Origin: Lichenibacterium dinghuense
GTDB lineage: Bacteria; Pseudomonadota; Alphaproteobacteria; Rhizobiales; Beijerinckiaceae
Assembly (NCBI RefSeq): GCF_021730615.1
Contig: NZ_JAJLMN010000001.1
Span: forward strand, 1,488,501 to 1,552,500
Length of the DNA stretch: 64,000 nt
Reading direction: 5' to 3'
Shown here: positions 43,361-52,686 of the stretch, piece after piece
How positions within the stretch are numbered: the first letter of the stretch is position 1
Layout of the letters: the number at the start of each line of letters is the position of its first letter
Position numbers and translations under genes: made by a program
The notes under the pieces: generated by a model
What the model was told of the DNA's origin: nothing
Database searches by the model: none
The model's input: only the letters and a program-made list of their open reading frames with translations

Positions 43361-44479
43361 ATGAAAGTCACTCTCGAGCGCGCGGCCCTCCTGAAGGCGC
43401 TGGGGCACGTGCAGCGCGTCGTCGAGCGCCGGACCACCATCCCGATCCTGAGCAACGTCTTGGTGCGGGCCGGGGCCGGCACGCTGCGCCTGAAGGCGAC
43501 CGACCTCGACCTCGAAGTCACGGAGGAGTTGCCCGCCGACGTGGCGCAGGAGGGCGCCACCACCCTGCCGGCCCACACGCTGCACGACATCGTGCGCAAG
43601 CTGCCGGACGGCTCGCAGGTGACGCTCGACATGGGCGGCGACACGGGCCAGCTCGTGCTGCGCTCCGGCCGCTCCCGCTTCCAGCTCCAGTGCCTGCCCG
43701 AGAGCGACTTCCCCGACCTCGCGGCCGGCGAGATGAGCCACCGCTTCGCCCTGCCGGCCGGGCAGCTGAAGCACCTGATCGACAAGACGTCCTTCGCCAT
43801 CTCGACCGAGGAAACGCGCTACTACCTCAACGGCGTCTACCTCCACACGATGGAGCGCGACGGCGAGACCGTGCTGCGCGTGGTGTCGACGGACGGCCAC
43901 CGGCTCGCGCGGGTCGAGATGCCGGCGCCGCAGGGCTCCGCCGGCATCCCCGGCGTGATCGTGCCGCGCAAGGCCGTGGCCGAGATCCAGAAGCTGATCG
44001 AGGATCCGGCCAGCGACGTGACGGTGGAGATGTCGGCCACCAAGATCCGCCTGACGCTCGGCGCCGTGGTGCTGACCACCAAGCTGATCGACGGCACCTT
44101 CCCGGACTACGGCCGCGTGATCCCGGCCGGCAACGACAAGATGCTGGTGGTGCCGAAGAGCGCCTTCGCGGCCGCGGTGGACCGCGTGTCCACCATCTCG
44201 GCCGAGCGCGGCCGCGCCGTGAAGCTGGCCCTCAGCGACGGCAAGCTGGTCCTCAGCGTCAACAACCCCGACTCGGGCTCCGCCACCGAGGAACTCGACG
44301 TCGAATACGACGCGAGCCCGCTCGATATCGGCTTCAACGCCCGCTACCTGCTCGACATCACGGCGCAGCTCGACAGCGACACGGCCTTCCTCAAGCTCGC
44401 CGACCCCGGCTCGCCCACCCTGGTCCAGGACCGCGAGGGCGCCCCCGCGCTCTACGTGCTGATGCCGATGCGGGTGTGA
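43361..44479 (+). CDS. dnaN: DNA polymerase III beta subunit (sliding clamp) DnaN
   Basis: 372 residues, full length. It begins MKVTLERAALLKALGHVQRVVERRTTIPIL and ends with the clamp's conserved ALYVLMPMRV. Three repeated clamp folds are present with the expected TDLDLEVTEEL and DGHRLARVEMP segments. It tethers polymerases to DNA. Here it is not beside dnaA or recF; a phosphatase gene and a diguanylate cyclase flank it. Confidence 0.97.
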   Translation: MKVTLERAALLKALGHVQRVVERRTTIPILSNVLVRAGAGTLRLKATDLDLEVTEELPADVAQEGATTLPAHTLHDIVRKLPDGSQVTLDMGGDTGQLVLRSGRSRFQLQCLPESDFPDLAAGEMSHRFALPAGQLKHLIDKTSFAISTEETRYYLNGVYLHTMERDGETVLRVVSTDGHRLARVEMPAPQGSAGIPGVIVPRKAVAEIQKLIEDPASDVTVEMSATKIRLTLGAVVLTTKLIDGTFPDYGRVIPAGNDKMLVVPKSAFAAAVDRVSTISAERGRAVKLALSDGKLVLSVNNPDSGSATEELDVEYDASPLDIGFNARYLLDITAQLDSDTAFLKLADPGSPTLVQDREGAPALYVLMPMRV

Positions 44480-44571
44480 CCCGCCCGCCGCAGCGCCGGA
44501 TACGACTTCCTTAACCGGACCTCGGCACGATCAGCGCCTCGGAGGCGACCCGCCTACCATGCGGAGACGGC

Positions 44572-45810
44572 ATGATCGATGTCGAGCTGATCGGCGCCCC
44601 GGCCTTCACGGTGGCGGTGGCGGGCGACGTCTTCACCTATGCGTCCATCAACGGCCGCCTCGCCGACGTGATCGGCGTCGCCCCGTCGGCCTTCGTGGGC
44701 CAGACCCCGGACAGCCTGCTGTCGGCGGACTACGCTGCGGCCGTGCTCGGCCACTACCGCCGCTGCGTCGCCGAGCGGGTGTCGGTCGACTTCGAGAGCT
44801 TCTACGACGCCCCCGGCGGCGGCCGCTGGTGGCACACCACCGTGACGCCGGTGCTCGACCCTGGAGACGGCCGGGTCGCGCTGCTGGTAGGCCTCGGCGT
44901 CGACATCACGCCGCGCAAGGACGCCGAGCGCCTCGCCCGCGAGGTGGACCAGCGCATCGCGCTCGCCATGGACCTGCTGGAAGGCGGCTTCTGGCACTAC
45001 ACCATCGCCAGCCACCGCTTCAGCACGTCGCCCCAGCTGAGCCGCCTCGTGGCCGGCGACGGGGCGGGGCCGCTCGACGGGCCCGGCTACGCCGCCTTCG
45101 TGCTGCCGGAGGACCAGGGGGCGACCGACTTCGGCGCCCTGGTGCGCGGCGAAGCGGACGCCCTGTCGGCCGAATACCGCGTGCGGACCGCCGACGGCCG
45201 CCTGCGGTGGATGTCGTGCCAGCGGCGGCTCACGCGGGACGAGGCCGGCCGGCCCGAGAACATCGTGGGCGTGGTGGTGGACATCACCGACCAGAAGCTC
45301 CGCCACGAGGCCCTGGCGGCCGAGGCCGCCACCGACAGCCTGACGGAGCTCGCCAACCGACGCAGCTTCGAGGCGCAGGGCGGGCGCATGGCGGCGGAGG
45401 CGCGGGCCGACGGCGCCTTCGGCCTCGTGCTCCTCGACCTCGACCGGTTCAAACCCGTCAACGACACGCACGGCCACGCGGTCGGCGACGCCGTGCTGCG
45501 CGAGGTCGCGGCGCGGCTGCGGCGGCACCTGCGGCCCGGCGACGTGGCGGCGCGCCTCGGCGGCGACGAGTTCGCCGTGCTGCTGCCGGGCGCCACGGAG
45601 GACGTCCTCGCCGGCCTGTCGCGGCGCCTGGTCGAGGCCGTCGGCCGCCCCGTCGCCACCGTCGCGGGCCGGGTCGAGATCGGCGCCAGCGCCGGCGCCG
45701 CGCTGTGGCGCACCGCGGACCGCACGCTCGCGGCGCTGGTCGAGCGCGCCGACGCCGAGCTCTTCGCCGTCAAGCGCGGCGGGCGCGGCGCCTGGCGGGT
45801 CGCCGCCTGA
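44572..45810 (+). CDS. PAS-GGDEF diguanylate cyclase
   Basis: 412 residues. Two PAS-like sensor modules (about 10-125 and 135-245) precede a GGDEF domain (about 250-410). The active site is intact (RLGGDEFAVLL near residue 328) and an inhibitory RxxD site (RPGD) stands five residues upstream, so it should make cyclic-di-GMP with feedback control. DSLTELANRRSFE and DLDRFKPVNDTHGHAVGD are canonical. No transmembrane helix, so a soluble enzyme. Convergent with cmk. Confidence 0.92.
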   Translation: MIDVELIGAPAFTVAVAGDVFTYASINGRLADVIGVAPSAFVGQTPDSLLSADYAAAVLGHYRRCVAERVSVDFESFYDAPGGGRWWHTTVTPVLDPGDGRVALLVGLGVDITPRKDAERLAREVDQRIALAMDLLEGGFWHYTIASHRFSTSPQLSRLVAGDGAGPLDGPGYAAFVLPEDQGATDFGALVRGEADALSAEYRVRTADGRLRWMSCQRRLTRDEAGRPENIVGVVVDITDQKLRHEALAAEAATDSLTELANRRSFEAQGGRMAAEARADGAFGLVLLDLDRFKPVNDTHGHAVGDAVLREVAARLRRHLRPGDVAARLGGDEFAVLLPGATEDVLAGLSRRLVEAVGRPVATVAGRVEIGASAGAALWRTADRTLAALVERADAELFAVKRGGRGAWRVAA

Positions 45811-45811
45811 C

Positions 45812-45828
45812 GCCGGAGCCGCTCCGGC
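45812..45828. terminator. Hairpin between convergent diguanylate cyclase and cmk genes
   Basis: GCCGGAG, three bases, CTCCGGC, immediately after the cyclase stop codon. No T run, so the assignment as a terminator is provisional. Confidence 0.4.
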
Positions 45829-45899
45829 TCCAGACCTCGTCACCCGTCTTCGCGGGCACCCTCGCGCGACCGGGCAGCCTCACCCGATCGCGACCGCGC

Positions 45900-46520
45900 C
45901 TAACCGGCCGCCGGCAGGAAGCGCAGCGCCGCGCGGAAGGCCGCTTCGACGTCGAGCGCCGTGGTGTCGAGCGCGTGGGCGTCCGGCGCGGCGCGCAGGG
46001 GCGCCACGGCGCGGCTGCTGTCGCGCTCGTCGCGCACGCGGATGTCCTCCAGGATGGCCGCGTAGTCGGCGGGCTCGCCCCGGCCGGCGAGCTCCAGCGC
46101 TCGCCGCTGCGCCCGCGTCTGCGGGCTGGCGGTGACGAAGATCTTCACATCCGCCTCGGGGCAGATGACGGTGCCGATGTCGCGCCCGTCGAGCACCGCG
46201 CCCTCGGGCCTGAGCGCGAAGCTGCGCTGGGCCGCCGCGAGGGTTTCCCGCACCGCCGGGATCGCGGCCACGACGGAAGCCGCCTCGCCCATGGCGCGGC
46301 CGCGCAGCCGGGCCTCGTCGAAATCCGTGAGCGCGAGACCGCGGGCCGCCGCCACGGCCGCGCGCGCGTCGTCGAGCCGCCCGTCGGCGTCGAGCAGGGC
46401 GCGGGCGGTCGCGCGGTACAGCAGGCCGGTGTCGAGGTGGGGGAGGCCGAGATGCGCGGCCAGCTTCTTGGCCAGCGTGCCCTTGCCCGAGGCCGCCGGA
46501 CCGTCGATCGCGATGATCAC
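45900..46520 (-). CDS. cmk: Cytidylate kinase
   Basis: 206 residues from a GTG at 46520. The P-loop [18 protein letters not shown] opens the protein, followed by [11 protein letters not shown] and [17 protein letters not shown], all typical of Cmk (CMP/dCMP to CDP/dCDP with ATP). In many proteobacteria cmk sits in aroA-cmk-rpsA; here neither neighbour is present, and cmk points away from the TIGR02300 gene instead of following aroA. Confidence 0.95.
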   Translation of the reverse strand: MIIAIDGPAASGKGTLAKKLAAHLGLPHLDTGLLYRATARALLDADGRLDDARAAVAAARGLALTDFDEARLRGRAMGEAASVVAAIPAVRETLAAAQRSFALRPEGAVLDGRDIGTVICPEADVKIFVTASPQTRAQRRALELAGRGEPADYAAILEDIRVRDERDSSRAVAPLRAAPDAHALDTTALDVEAAFRAALRFLPAAG

Positions 46521-46690
46521 GGCGCCCGCTCGCGGCCCGCGGGGCGACCGGGGTGGACGGGGAGAGCGCCCGGGCGGCGCGTCGGCTTGGGCAAGAGGGA
46601 GGCTCCGGGCGGGTGGGACGGCGGGCGCCGCCGCCCTAACATAGCGGTTCGGGGCTGTCATCCGGCGGCGCCGCGGCCGGCACTTTCCGA

Positions 46691-46719
46691 TTGACGCCGC
46701 CGCCTCGCGCGCCTTAACC
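46691..46719 (+). promoter_or_regulatory. Possible promoter of the TIGR02300 gene
   Basis: TTGACG, 17 bases, TTAACC, 64 bp upstream of the GTG start. The -35 box is good and spacing ideal; the -10 box is weak. Confidence 0.4.
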
Positions 46720-46782
46720 CCTTGCCTCCGATCGTTGAGGAAGGGCAGCGGCGCCGCGCGCGCGGTGCCGTAAGGATGGACT

Positions 46783-47163
46783 GTGGCAAAACCGGAACTT
46801 GGCGCGAAGCACCAGTGCCAGAACTGTGCGACGAAATTCTTCGACCTGAACCGCGACCCGATCCTGTGCCCGAAGTGCGGCGCGGTCTTCGTGCCGCTGC
46901 CGGTCGCCCGCGCCCCGGCCCGCGCCGCCGCGGCCGCGGCCGCGCGCGACGAGGGTGAGGTCGAGCAGGAGAACGCCGGCGTCGAGATCGTGTCGCTCGA
47001 CGAGGCCGAGGCCGGCGAGAAGCCCGAGCCCGCCACCGACGACGACATCGAGGTCGACGACACCCCGGCCGACGACAACACCTTCCTCGAAGAGGAGGAG
47101 GAAGGCGACGACGACGTGGCCGACCTCATCGACGGCGAGATCGAGGACGACGAGGAGGCGTGA
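46783..47163 (+). CDS. TIGR02300-type (FYDLN) acidic zinc-ribbon protein
   Basis: 126 residues from a GTG with AAGGA upstream. The N terminus carries two CxxC pairs ([22 protein letters not shown], a zinc ribbon), with the FFDLN variant of the FYDLN signature. The last 70 residues are Glu/Asp-rich and disordered ([20 protein letters not shown]). Known only as a conserved alphaproteobacterial protein of unknown function. The two tRNA-Ala genes follow. Confidence 0.88.
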   Translation: MAKPELGAKHQCQNCATKFFDLNRDPILCPKCGAVFVPLPVARAPARAAAAAAARDEGEVEQENAGVEIVSLDEAEAGEKPEPATDDDIEVDDTPADDNTFLEEEEEGDDDVADLIDGEIEDDEEA

Positions 47164-47227
47164 GCCTCGGCGCCGGGACGCGTCGAAGCGCCTCCCGATC
47201 AAAAATGCGAGCCCGCGAAAATCGGGC

Positions 47228-47256
47228 TTGTGCGGCCGGTTCGGCGAAGTTATAGA
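47228..47256 (+). promoter_or_regulatory. Likely promoter of the tRNA-Ala pair
   Basis: TTGTGC, 17 bases, TATAGA, with the first tRNA beginning about 110 bases downstream. The TATAGAACC context is common in alphaproteobacterial stable-RNA promoters. Confidence 0.6.
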
Positions 47257-47366
47257 ACCGACCTCGCCGCCGCTCACCGAGCGGCGACAGATCAAGCGGA
47301 CGAGCTTCGGCAAATCTACTGGATCGATGGCAAGTCCGGACCCAATCGGACCTGTGCGAAATGTGT

Positions 47367-47442
<76 letters not shown>

Positions 47443-47526
47443 AACACTCTCCCGGCCGAGCCGTCCGGGGTCGAGTGAAAGACGAGGCTCCCTCGACCGC
47501 TCCCAAGCGGCCGTTGTAGACAGCGT

Positions 47527-47602
<76 letters not shown>

Positions 47603-47752
47603 ATCATCTTGCGACAGAGTTGAAACGGCCTTCGACCAAATTGTGGCCGTGCCGCCGTCGACGTCGAGGCTTCGGTCGGTCGTACTCGGTCAGCTTCCGT
47701 TCCGCTCCGCAGGCCGACCTCGTCCGTACGTCCTGAAGCCTCGTGATCGGCC

Positions 47753-47777
47753 CCCTTCTCCCGCGAGGGGAGAAGGG
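47753..47777. repeat. Intergenic palindrome (CCCTTCTCCC type)
   Basis: CCCTTCTCCC, five bases (GCGAG), GGGAGAAGGG: perfect ten-base arms. This type of palindrome recurs between genes in many proteobacterial genomes; here it separates the tRNA pair from the convergent DUF2188 gene and could also act as a terminator. Confidence 0.55.
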
Positions 47778-47857
47778 CAGAGCCACCCGGCCGCCGGGAT
47801 GCACGAAGCCCCCAGCCCGCGGAGGCGGCGCGGCCGGGTCGATCGGCCGCTCTCCCG

Positions 47858-48100
47858 TCAGGCGTCCGTGACGTCGGCGCTGGGCCGGTCCTCGCCCTTG
47901 GCGATCTCCTCGTGCCACTCGCCCTTGTCGTCCTGGTAGGCGATGACCTCGCTCTCGCCCGGCGTGCCCTGCTCGGCCGCCGCGGTCTCGGCCGCCTTGT
48001 GGGCCGCCTGCTTGGTGCGGAACGTCTCCGAATAGGCGCCGTTCAGGCGATAGGCCCAGCCCCCGTCGTGCTCCACGACCTCGTAATGGATGTCGGCCAT
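47858..48100 (-). CDS. DUF2188 domain protein
   Basis: 80 residues from the ATG at 48100. HYEVVEHDGGWAYRLNGAYSETFRTKQAAHKAA is the DUF2188 core, a small beta-alpha unit of unknown function; the C terminus is acidic. Divergent from the ABC exporter gene. Confidence 0.85.
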   Translation of the reverse strand: MADIHYEVVEHDGGWAYRLNGAYSETFRTKQAAHKAAETAAAEQGTPGESEVIAYQDDKGEWHEEIAKGEDRPSADVTDA

Positions 48101-48202
48101 CGTTCGGCTCCCCCTGTCCTCGCAGTGTTCTCGCAAACTTGCCGCGCCCCGCGAGGTTCCGGCGGCCCCACCCTCGCCGCGGTTGCCCGTTAACGGGGAG
48201 CC

Positions 48203-50050
48203 ATGTTCCGCCTCTTCGAATCCCTGCTGTCGCCCACCGGCGAGCCGTCGCGGGCCGAGCCGCGCCCGGTGCAGCCGCCGGAAGGGCTCGTGCCCTTCTA
48301 CTGGCACTTCGTGTCCCAGGCGAAGCCGCTCTTCGCCGCCCTGTTCGTCGCGGGCTTCTCCGTGTCGGTGCTCGACGCCTCCGTGCCCTGGTTCATCGGG
48401 CACCTCGTGCGCGCCATCACGTCCACGCCGCGGGATCTGTTCTTCGGCGAGAACCGCAGCCTGCTGATCGCCATGGTGGTCGTGGTGCTGCTCGTGCGCC
48501 CGGCGGCGATCGCGTCGCAGAACCTCGTGTCCAACGTCGCCATCGTGGCCAACGTCACCAACATGGTGCGCTGGCAGAGCCACCGGCACGTGTCGCGCCA
48601 GAGCTGGCCCTTCTTCCAGAATGATTTCGCGGGCCGCATCGCCTCGCGCGTGATGGACACCGGCCCGGCGATCCGCCAGAGCGCCATCTCGGGCATCACC
48701 GCCGTGTGGGGCATCACGGTCTACGGCGTGACGGCCCTGACGCTGCTCGGCCGCATCGACGCCGTGCTGACCGTGCCGATCGTCGCGTGGTTCTGCGCCT
48801 ACGCGGTGCTGCTGCGCTTCATCGTGCCCCGACTGCGCGACCGCTCGAAGCGCACATCGGAGATGAAGTCGCTCATCGTCGGCCGCGTGGTCGACGGCTA
48901 CACCAACATCCTCACCGTGAAGCTCTTCGCGCGCCTCGCCCACGAGGACCGGCACGTGCGCGAGGTGTTCGAGGGCCACACCGCCGCCTACCGGGCGCAG
49001 ATGCGGATGCTGTCCACCCTGTTCATGTCGCTGCAGGGCATGAACGCCCTGATGCTGGTGGGCGAGACCGCGCTCGCCGTGATGGCCTGGCAGGCAGGCC
49101 GGGTCGACGTCGGCACCGTCGCCATGGCGATCCCGCTCACCTGGCAGATCGCCTCCGCGGCCGGCTGGGTCGCCGTGCAGGTGACCGACATGTTCGAGAA
49201 CCTCGGCACCATCCAGGAGGGCATGATGACCATCGCCCGCCCGATCGCGCTGCAGGACCGCGCCGGCGCGGGCGAGCTCGCGGTGGAGCGCGGCGAGATC
49301 CGCTTCGACGCCATCCGGTTCGGCTACGGCCGCGAGGCGGGGCTGATCCACGACCTCAGCCTGCGCATCCGCCCCGGCGAGAAGGTCGGCCTCGTCGGCC
49401 GCTCGGGCGCCGGCAAGACCACGCTGATGAACCTGCTCCTGCGCTTCCACGAGCTCGAAGGCGGCCGCATCCTGATCGACGGGCAGGACATCGCCGGCGT
49501 CACGCAGGAAAGCCTGCGCGGCGCCGTGTCGGTGGTGACGCAGGACACGTCGCTGCTCCACCGCTCGATCCGCGAGAACATCGCCTATGGGCGGCCGGGC
49601 GCCACCGAGGCCGAGGTGGTGGCCGCGGCGAAGCGCGCCCACGCGCACGACTTCATCGCCGGCCTGGAGGACTGGCAGGGCCGGCGCGGCTACGACGCGC
49701 ACGTCGGCGAGCGCGGCGTGAAGCTCAGCGGCGGCCAGCGCCAGCGCGTCGCCATCGCGCGGGTGATCCTCAAGGACGCGCCGATCCTCGTGCTCGACGA
49801 GGCGACGAGCGCGCTCGACAGCGAGGTCGAGGCCGCCATCCAGGAGAGCCTGACCGCGCTGATGGGCGACAAGACCGTGATCGCCATCGCGCACCGCCTG
49901 TCCACCATCGCCCGCATGGACCGGCTGATCGTGATGGACCGCGGCCGCGTGGTCGAGACCGGCAGCCACGCCGAGCTGCTGGCCCGCGGCGGCCTCTACG
50001 CCGACCTGTGGCACCGCCAGTCCGGCGGCTTCATCGACGAGGCCGCCTGA
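48203..50050 (+). CDS. ABC-type exporter, fused permease/ATPase (multidrug/lipid family)
   Basis: 615 residues. Six transmembrane helices (about 45-345) are followed by the nucleotide-binding domain with Walker [16 protein letters not shown] near residue 400, Q loop [11 protein letters not shown], signature [13 protein letters not shown], Walker [14 protein letters not shown] and the H loop HRLST. Half-transporter that would act as a homodimer in the inner membrane. The N-terminal 30 residues are Pro-rich. The substrate cannot be deduced. Confidence 0.93.
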   Translation: MFRLFESLLSPTGEPSRAEPRPVQPPEGLVPFYWHFVSQAKPLFAALFVAGFSVSVLDASVPWFIGHLVRAITSTPRDLFFGENRSLLIAMVVVVLLVRPAAIASQNLVSNVAIVANVTNMVRWQSHRHVSRQSWPFFQNDFAGRIASRVMDTGPAIRQSAISGITAVWGITVYGVTALTLLGRIDAVLTVPIVAWFCAYAVLLRFIVPRLRDRSKRTSEMKSLIVGRVVDGYTNILTVKLFARLAHEDRHVREVFEGHTAAYRAQMRMLSTLFMSLQGMNALMLVGETALAVMAWQAGRVDVGTVAMAIPLTWQIASAAGWVAVQVTDMFENLGTIQEGMMTIARPIALQDRAGAGELAVERGEIRFDAIRFGYGREAGLIHDLSLRIRPGEKVGLVGRSGAGKTTLMNLLLRFHELEGGRILIDGQDIAGVTQESLRGAVSVVTQDTSLLHRSIRENIAYGRPGATEAEVVAAAKRAHAHDFIAGLEDWQGRRGYDAHVGERGVKLSGGQRQRVAIARVILKDAPILVLDEATSALDSEVEAAIQESLTALMGDKTVIAIAHRLSTIARMDRLIVMDRGRVVETGSHAELLARGGLYADLWHRQSGGFIDEAA

Positions 50051-50159
50051 CGGGCGGCCTCACCCCGCCGTCCACAGCTTCGCGACAATCCGGCGCAGCC
50101 GCGCGGAACCGGACGTGAGGAGGCGCATTGAGGCAGGACTGCGTATGGAGGTTCGTCCA

Positions 50160-50333
50160 ATGCTCAAATGGGCCCTGATTTTCTTCATCATTTCGATCGT
50201 GGCCGGCGTGTTCGGCTTCGGCGGCATCTCGGCGGGCGCGGCCGACATCGCCAAGATCCTGTTCTACATCTTCGTCGTGATCTTCGTGATCTTCCTGATC
50301 CTGGGCGTGATGGCTGGCAAAGCCGTGACCTGA
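50160..50333 (+). CDS. DUF1328 (YtjA-family) small membrane protein
   Basis: 57 residues: [20 protein letters not shown] starts the conserved YtjA pattern, with [21 protein letters not shown] between two hydrophobic helices. Family members are inner-membrane proteins linked to stress; function unresolved. The ATG at 50160 fits the family start. A strong terminator follows. Confidence 0.88.
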   Translation: MLKWALIFFIISIVAGVFGFGGISAGAADIAKILFYIFVVIFVIFLILGVMAGKAVT

Positions 50334-50360
50334 CGGTCCAGCGACCGATCTCGACGGAAA

Positions 50361-50383
50361 GGGCGCCCCGCGGCGCCCTTTTT
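50361..50383 (+). terminator. Intrinsic terminator after the DUF1328 gene
   Basis: GGGCGCC, four bases, GGCGCCC followed immediately by TTTTT; 28 bases after the stop codon. Confidence 0.92.
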
Positions 50384-50510
50384 CATGTCCGGACGCGCGC
50401 GATAGCGGCGCGCTATGGCGCCGGAAACGATCCGCTATTGGACCGGCGCCGCTTTCGTCTCTCACCTTTCATCACCGCCCGGCGCCAAGATCGGACGGAG
50501 GGAGACGACC

Positions 50511-51662
50511 ATGAGCAACCTCGACGCCTTCCGGGCCGCCGGCAATCCGATGTTCAACGACAACAAGTTGAAGCTCGGCACCTTCGGCTCGAACTGTTCC
50601 AACGCCTGCGCGATCACCCTCGCCGAGACGACGTTCGAGCCGACCTTCGAGAAGAACCTCGAGATCGCGAAACTGCTCGAAGCCTCCGGCATGGAATGCA
50701 TGGTGCCGATCGCGCGCTGGCGCGGCTTTGGCGGGCCGTCGAACTTCAACGGCAACTGCATGGAAACCTACACCTGGGCGGCCGCGCTGGCGGCGGCCAC
50801 CAAGGAGGTCTTCCTGTTCGCCACCTCGCACGTGCCGACCCTGCACCCGATCGTCGCCGCCAAGATGGCCACCACCATCGACCACGTGTCGAAGGGCCGC
50901 TTCGGCCTCAACATGGTCTGCGGCTGGTTCACGCCGGAGATGGAGATGTTCGGCGTCAAGATGATGGAGCACGACACCCGCTACGAATACGCGACCGAAT
51001 GGGTCGAGATCGTCGAGAAGCTGTGGAGTGAGCAGTGGTTCGACTATTCGGGCGAGTTCTTTAACATCAAGCAGGGCTTCGCAGATCCGAAACCCTACCA
51101 GAAGCCCCGCCCCGTGCTGATCAGCGCCGGCTCCTCGCCCAAGGGCCGCGACTTCGCCTCGAAGTACTGCGACATCAACTTCTCCGTCGTCGAGAACGTC
51201 GAGAAGGGCCGCGCCTGGGTCGATGCCATGAAGAAGCAGGCCTACGACCAGCACCGCCGCGAGATCGGCACCTTCACCTACTCCTCGGTCGTGGTCCGCG
51301 ACACCGAGAAGGAGGCGCGCGACTATTACAACTACTACGTCCACGAGAAGGGCGACTGGGAAGCCTGCGACATCATCTGCAAGATCTTCGGCGTCGAGAG
51401 CGGCTCCTATTCGAAAGAGTATTTCGACAAGTTCCGCGAGAACTTCATCTCGGGCTGGGGCGGCTATTCCATCGTCGGCACGCCCGAGCAGGTGACCGAC
51501 AAGCTGATCGAGCTGTCCAACACCGGCATCGACGGCACGCTGATCTCCATGGTCGACTACAACGCCGAGCTCCCCTACTGGAACGAGCGCGTGATGCCGC
51601 TCCTGGAACAGGCGGGCCTGCGCAAGCCGCGCGCGGCGGCGCTCGCCAAGGCGGCGGAGTGA
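50511..51662 (+). CDS. LLM-class flavin-dependent monooxygenase
   Basis: 383 residues from an ATG with GGAGGGAG upstream. The bacterial-luciferase TIM barrel shows KLGTFGSNCSNACAIT, HPIVAAKMATTIDHVSKGRFGLNMVCGW, EWVEIVEKLW and GTPEQVTDKLIEL. Enzymes of this group (RutA, SfnG, DmoA and relatives) use reduced FMN and oxygen to oxidise small organic compounds. The substrate is open. The downstream gene encodes an FMN reductase overlapping by four bases, giving a complete two-component monooxygenase. Confidence 0.9.
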   Translation: MSNLDAFRAAGNPMFNDNKLKLGTFGSNCSNACAITLAETTFEPTFEKNLEIAKLLEASGMECMVPIARWRGFGGPSNFNGNCMETYTWAAALAAATKEVFLFATSHVPTLHPIVAAKMATTIDHVSKGRFGLNMVCGWFTPEMEMFGVKMMEHDTRYEYATEWVEIVEKLWSEQWFDYSGEFFNIKQGFADPKPYQKPRPVLISAGSSPKGRDFASKYCDINFSVVENVEKGRAWVDAMKKQAYDQHRREIGTFTYSSVVVRDTEKEARDYYNYYVHEKGDWEACDIICKIFGVESGSYSKEYFDKFRENFISGWGGYSIVGTPEQVTDKLIELSNTGIDGTLISMVDYNAELPYWNERVMPLLEQAGLRKPRAAALAKAAE

Positions 51663-52186
51663 CGGCGAGGCGCATCGTCGGACTGTCGGGCAACATCACC
51701 CGGCCGTCGCGCACGCGCGCCCTCGTGGGGCGCGTGCTGCACGGGGCGGCCGGGCTCGGGGCCGCGGAGGCCTACGACCTCGTCGACGCCGGGCCGGCGC
51801 TCGGCGCCGCGACGTCCCGCGCCGGCGCGCCGCCCGGCCTCGACCGGATCTGGTCGGCGGTGGAGAACTGCGACGCGCTCGTGGTCGGCTCGCCGGTGTT
51901 CAAGGCGTCCTACGGCGGGCTGTTCAAGCACTTCTTCGACCTGATCGACAAGGACGCGCTGCGCGGGCGCCCCGTCGTGCTCTGCGCCACCGGCCGCCTG
52001 CCGGAATACGGCGCCATGATCGAGGGGCGGCTGCTGCCGCTGTTCGACTTCTTCGGGACGCGGCCGGTCGAGCCGCACGTCTACGCCAGCGACGGCGACT
52101 TCGCGGGCTCGGACCTCGCGTCCGAGCGGGTCGCGGCGGAGGTCGAGGCCGCCGTGGCGGAGCTCGGCCGCGCCCTGCGGGTGTGA
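51659..52186 (+). CDS. NAD(P)H-dependent FMN reductase (SsuE/MsuE-like)
   Basis: 175 residues from a GTG overlapping the monooxygenase stop (GTGA). Flavodoxin-like fold with GLSGNITRPSRTRALV (phosphate loop), VVGSPVFKASYGGLFKHFFDLID and VVLCATGR. It would supply reduced FMN to the LLM monooxygenase. The pair forms a self-contained unit ending at a family-A repeat. Confidence 0.9.
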   Translation: MTARRIVGLSGNITRPSRTRALVGRVLHGAAGLGAAEAYDLVDAGPALGAATSRAGAPPGLDRIWSAVENCDALVVGSPVFKASYGGLFKHFFDLIDKDALRGRPVVLCATGRLPEYGAMIEGRLLPLFDFFGTRPVEPHVYASDGDFAGSDLASERVAAEVEAAVAELGRALRV

Positions 52187-52224
52187 GCGGGGCGCGAGAA
52201 GGTCCCTGTCTCGCCCTCAGGGCT

Positions 52225-52317
52225 GTCATCCCGGGCTTGACCCGGGATCCAGCGGTGCGGCCGGGCGTCGCCTCGGCCGATCGGACCGGCCGGGCCCCGG
52301 GTCAAGCCCGGGACGAC
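52225..52317. repeat. Intergenic palindromic repeat, family A, copy 3 (most complete)
   Basis: Left arm GTCATCCCGGGCTTGACCCG (52225 onward) and right arm CGGGTCAAGCCCGGGACGAC (to 52317) are complementary over about 22 bases with one mismatch, about 47 bases apart. Each arm also forms its own CCCGGG hairpin. Confidence 0.75.
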
Positions 52318-52329
52318 GGCGGACGGGTT

Positions 52330-52581
52330 TCAAGGCTTGCCGCGGCGCGGCGACAGGCTCACCACCTTGCGGTCGCGCTCGACGGGCAGGTCCTCGCGCG
52401 AGCCGTCGTCGGGATCGTCGTCGCCTTCCTCGTCGGATTCCCACAGCGACAGGCTCTGGACGAGGTTGGCGTCGGCGTCGATCACCACCGACACGTCGAG
52501 GTCCACCACCTCCGCATCCTGCGGGAAGCGGCTCAGGTGGTCGATCAGTTTCGCGACCGTCATGACTCGTTCTTCGCCCAT
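52330..52581 (-). CDS. Small conserved hypothetical protein
   Basis: 83 residues from an ATG with AGGAGC seven bases upstream. The N terminus MTVAKLIDHLSRFPQDAEVV (an internal Met would give 77 residues) resembles short proteins found in phages and bacteria that open with a TVxxLIxxLxxxPxDAxV pattern. The rest is acidic. No function known. Confidence 0.6.
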   Translation of the reverse strand: MGEERVMTVAKLIDHLSRFPQDAEVVDLDVSVVIDADANLVQSLSLWESDEEGDDDPDDGSREDLPVERDRKVVSLSPRRGKP

Positions 52582-52686
52582 CCGGCGCGCTCCTGGTTCT
52601 GCGGCATCAGCCTAGCACATCGTCGCGGACCGCTCGCCTCCGGCAGCGTTCCATGGAATGAAGCCGGCTGAGACCGAGGACCCGCC

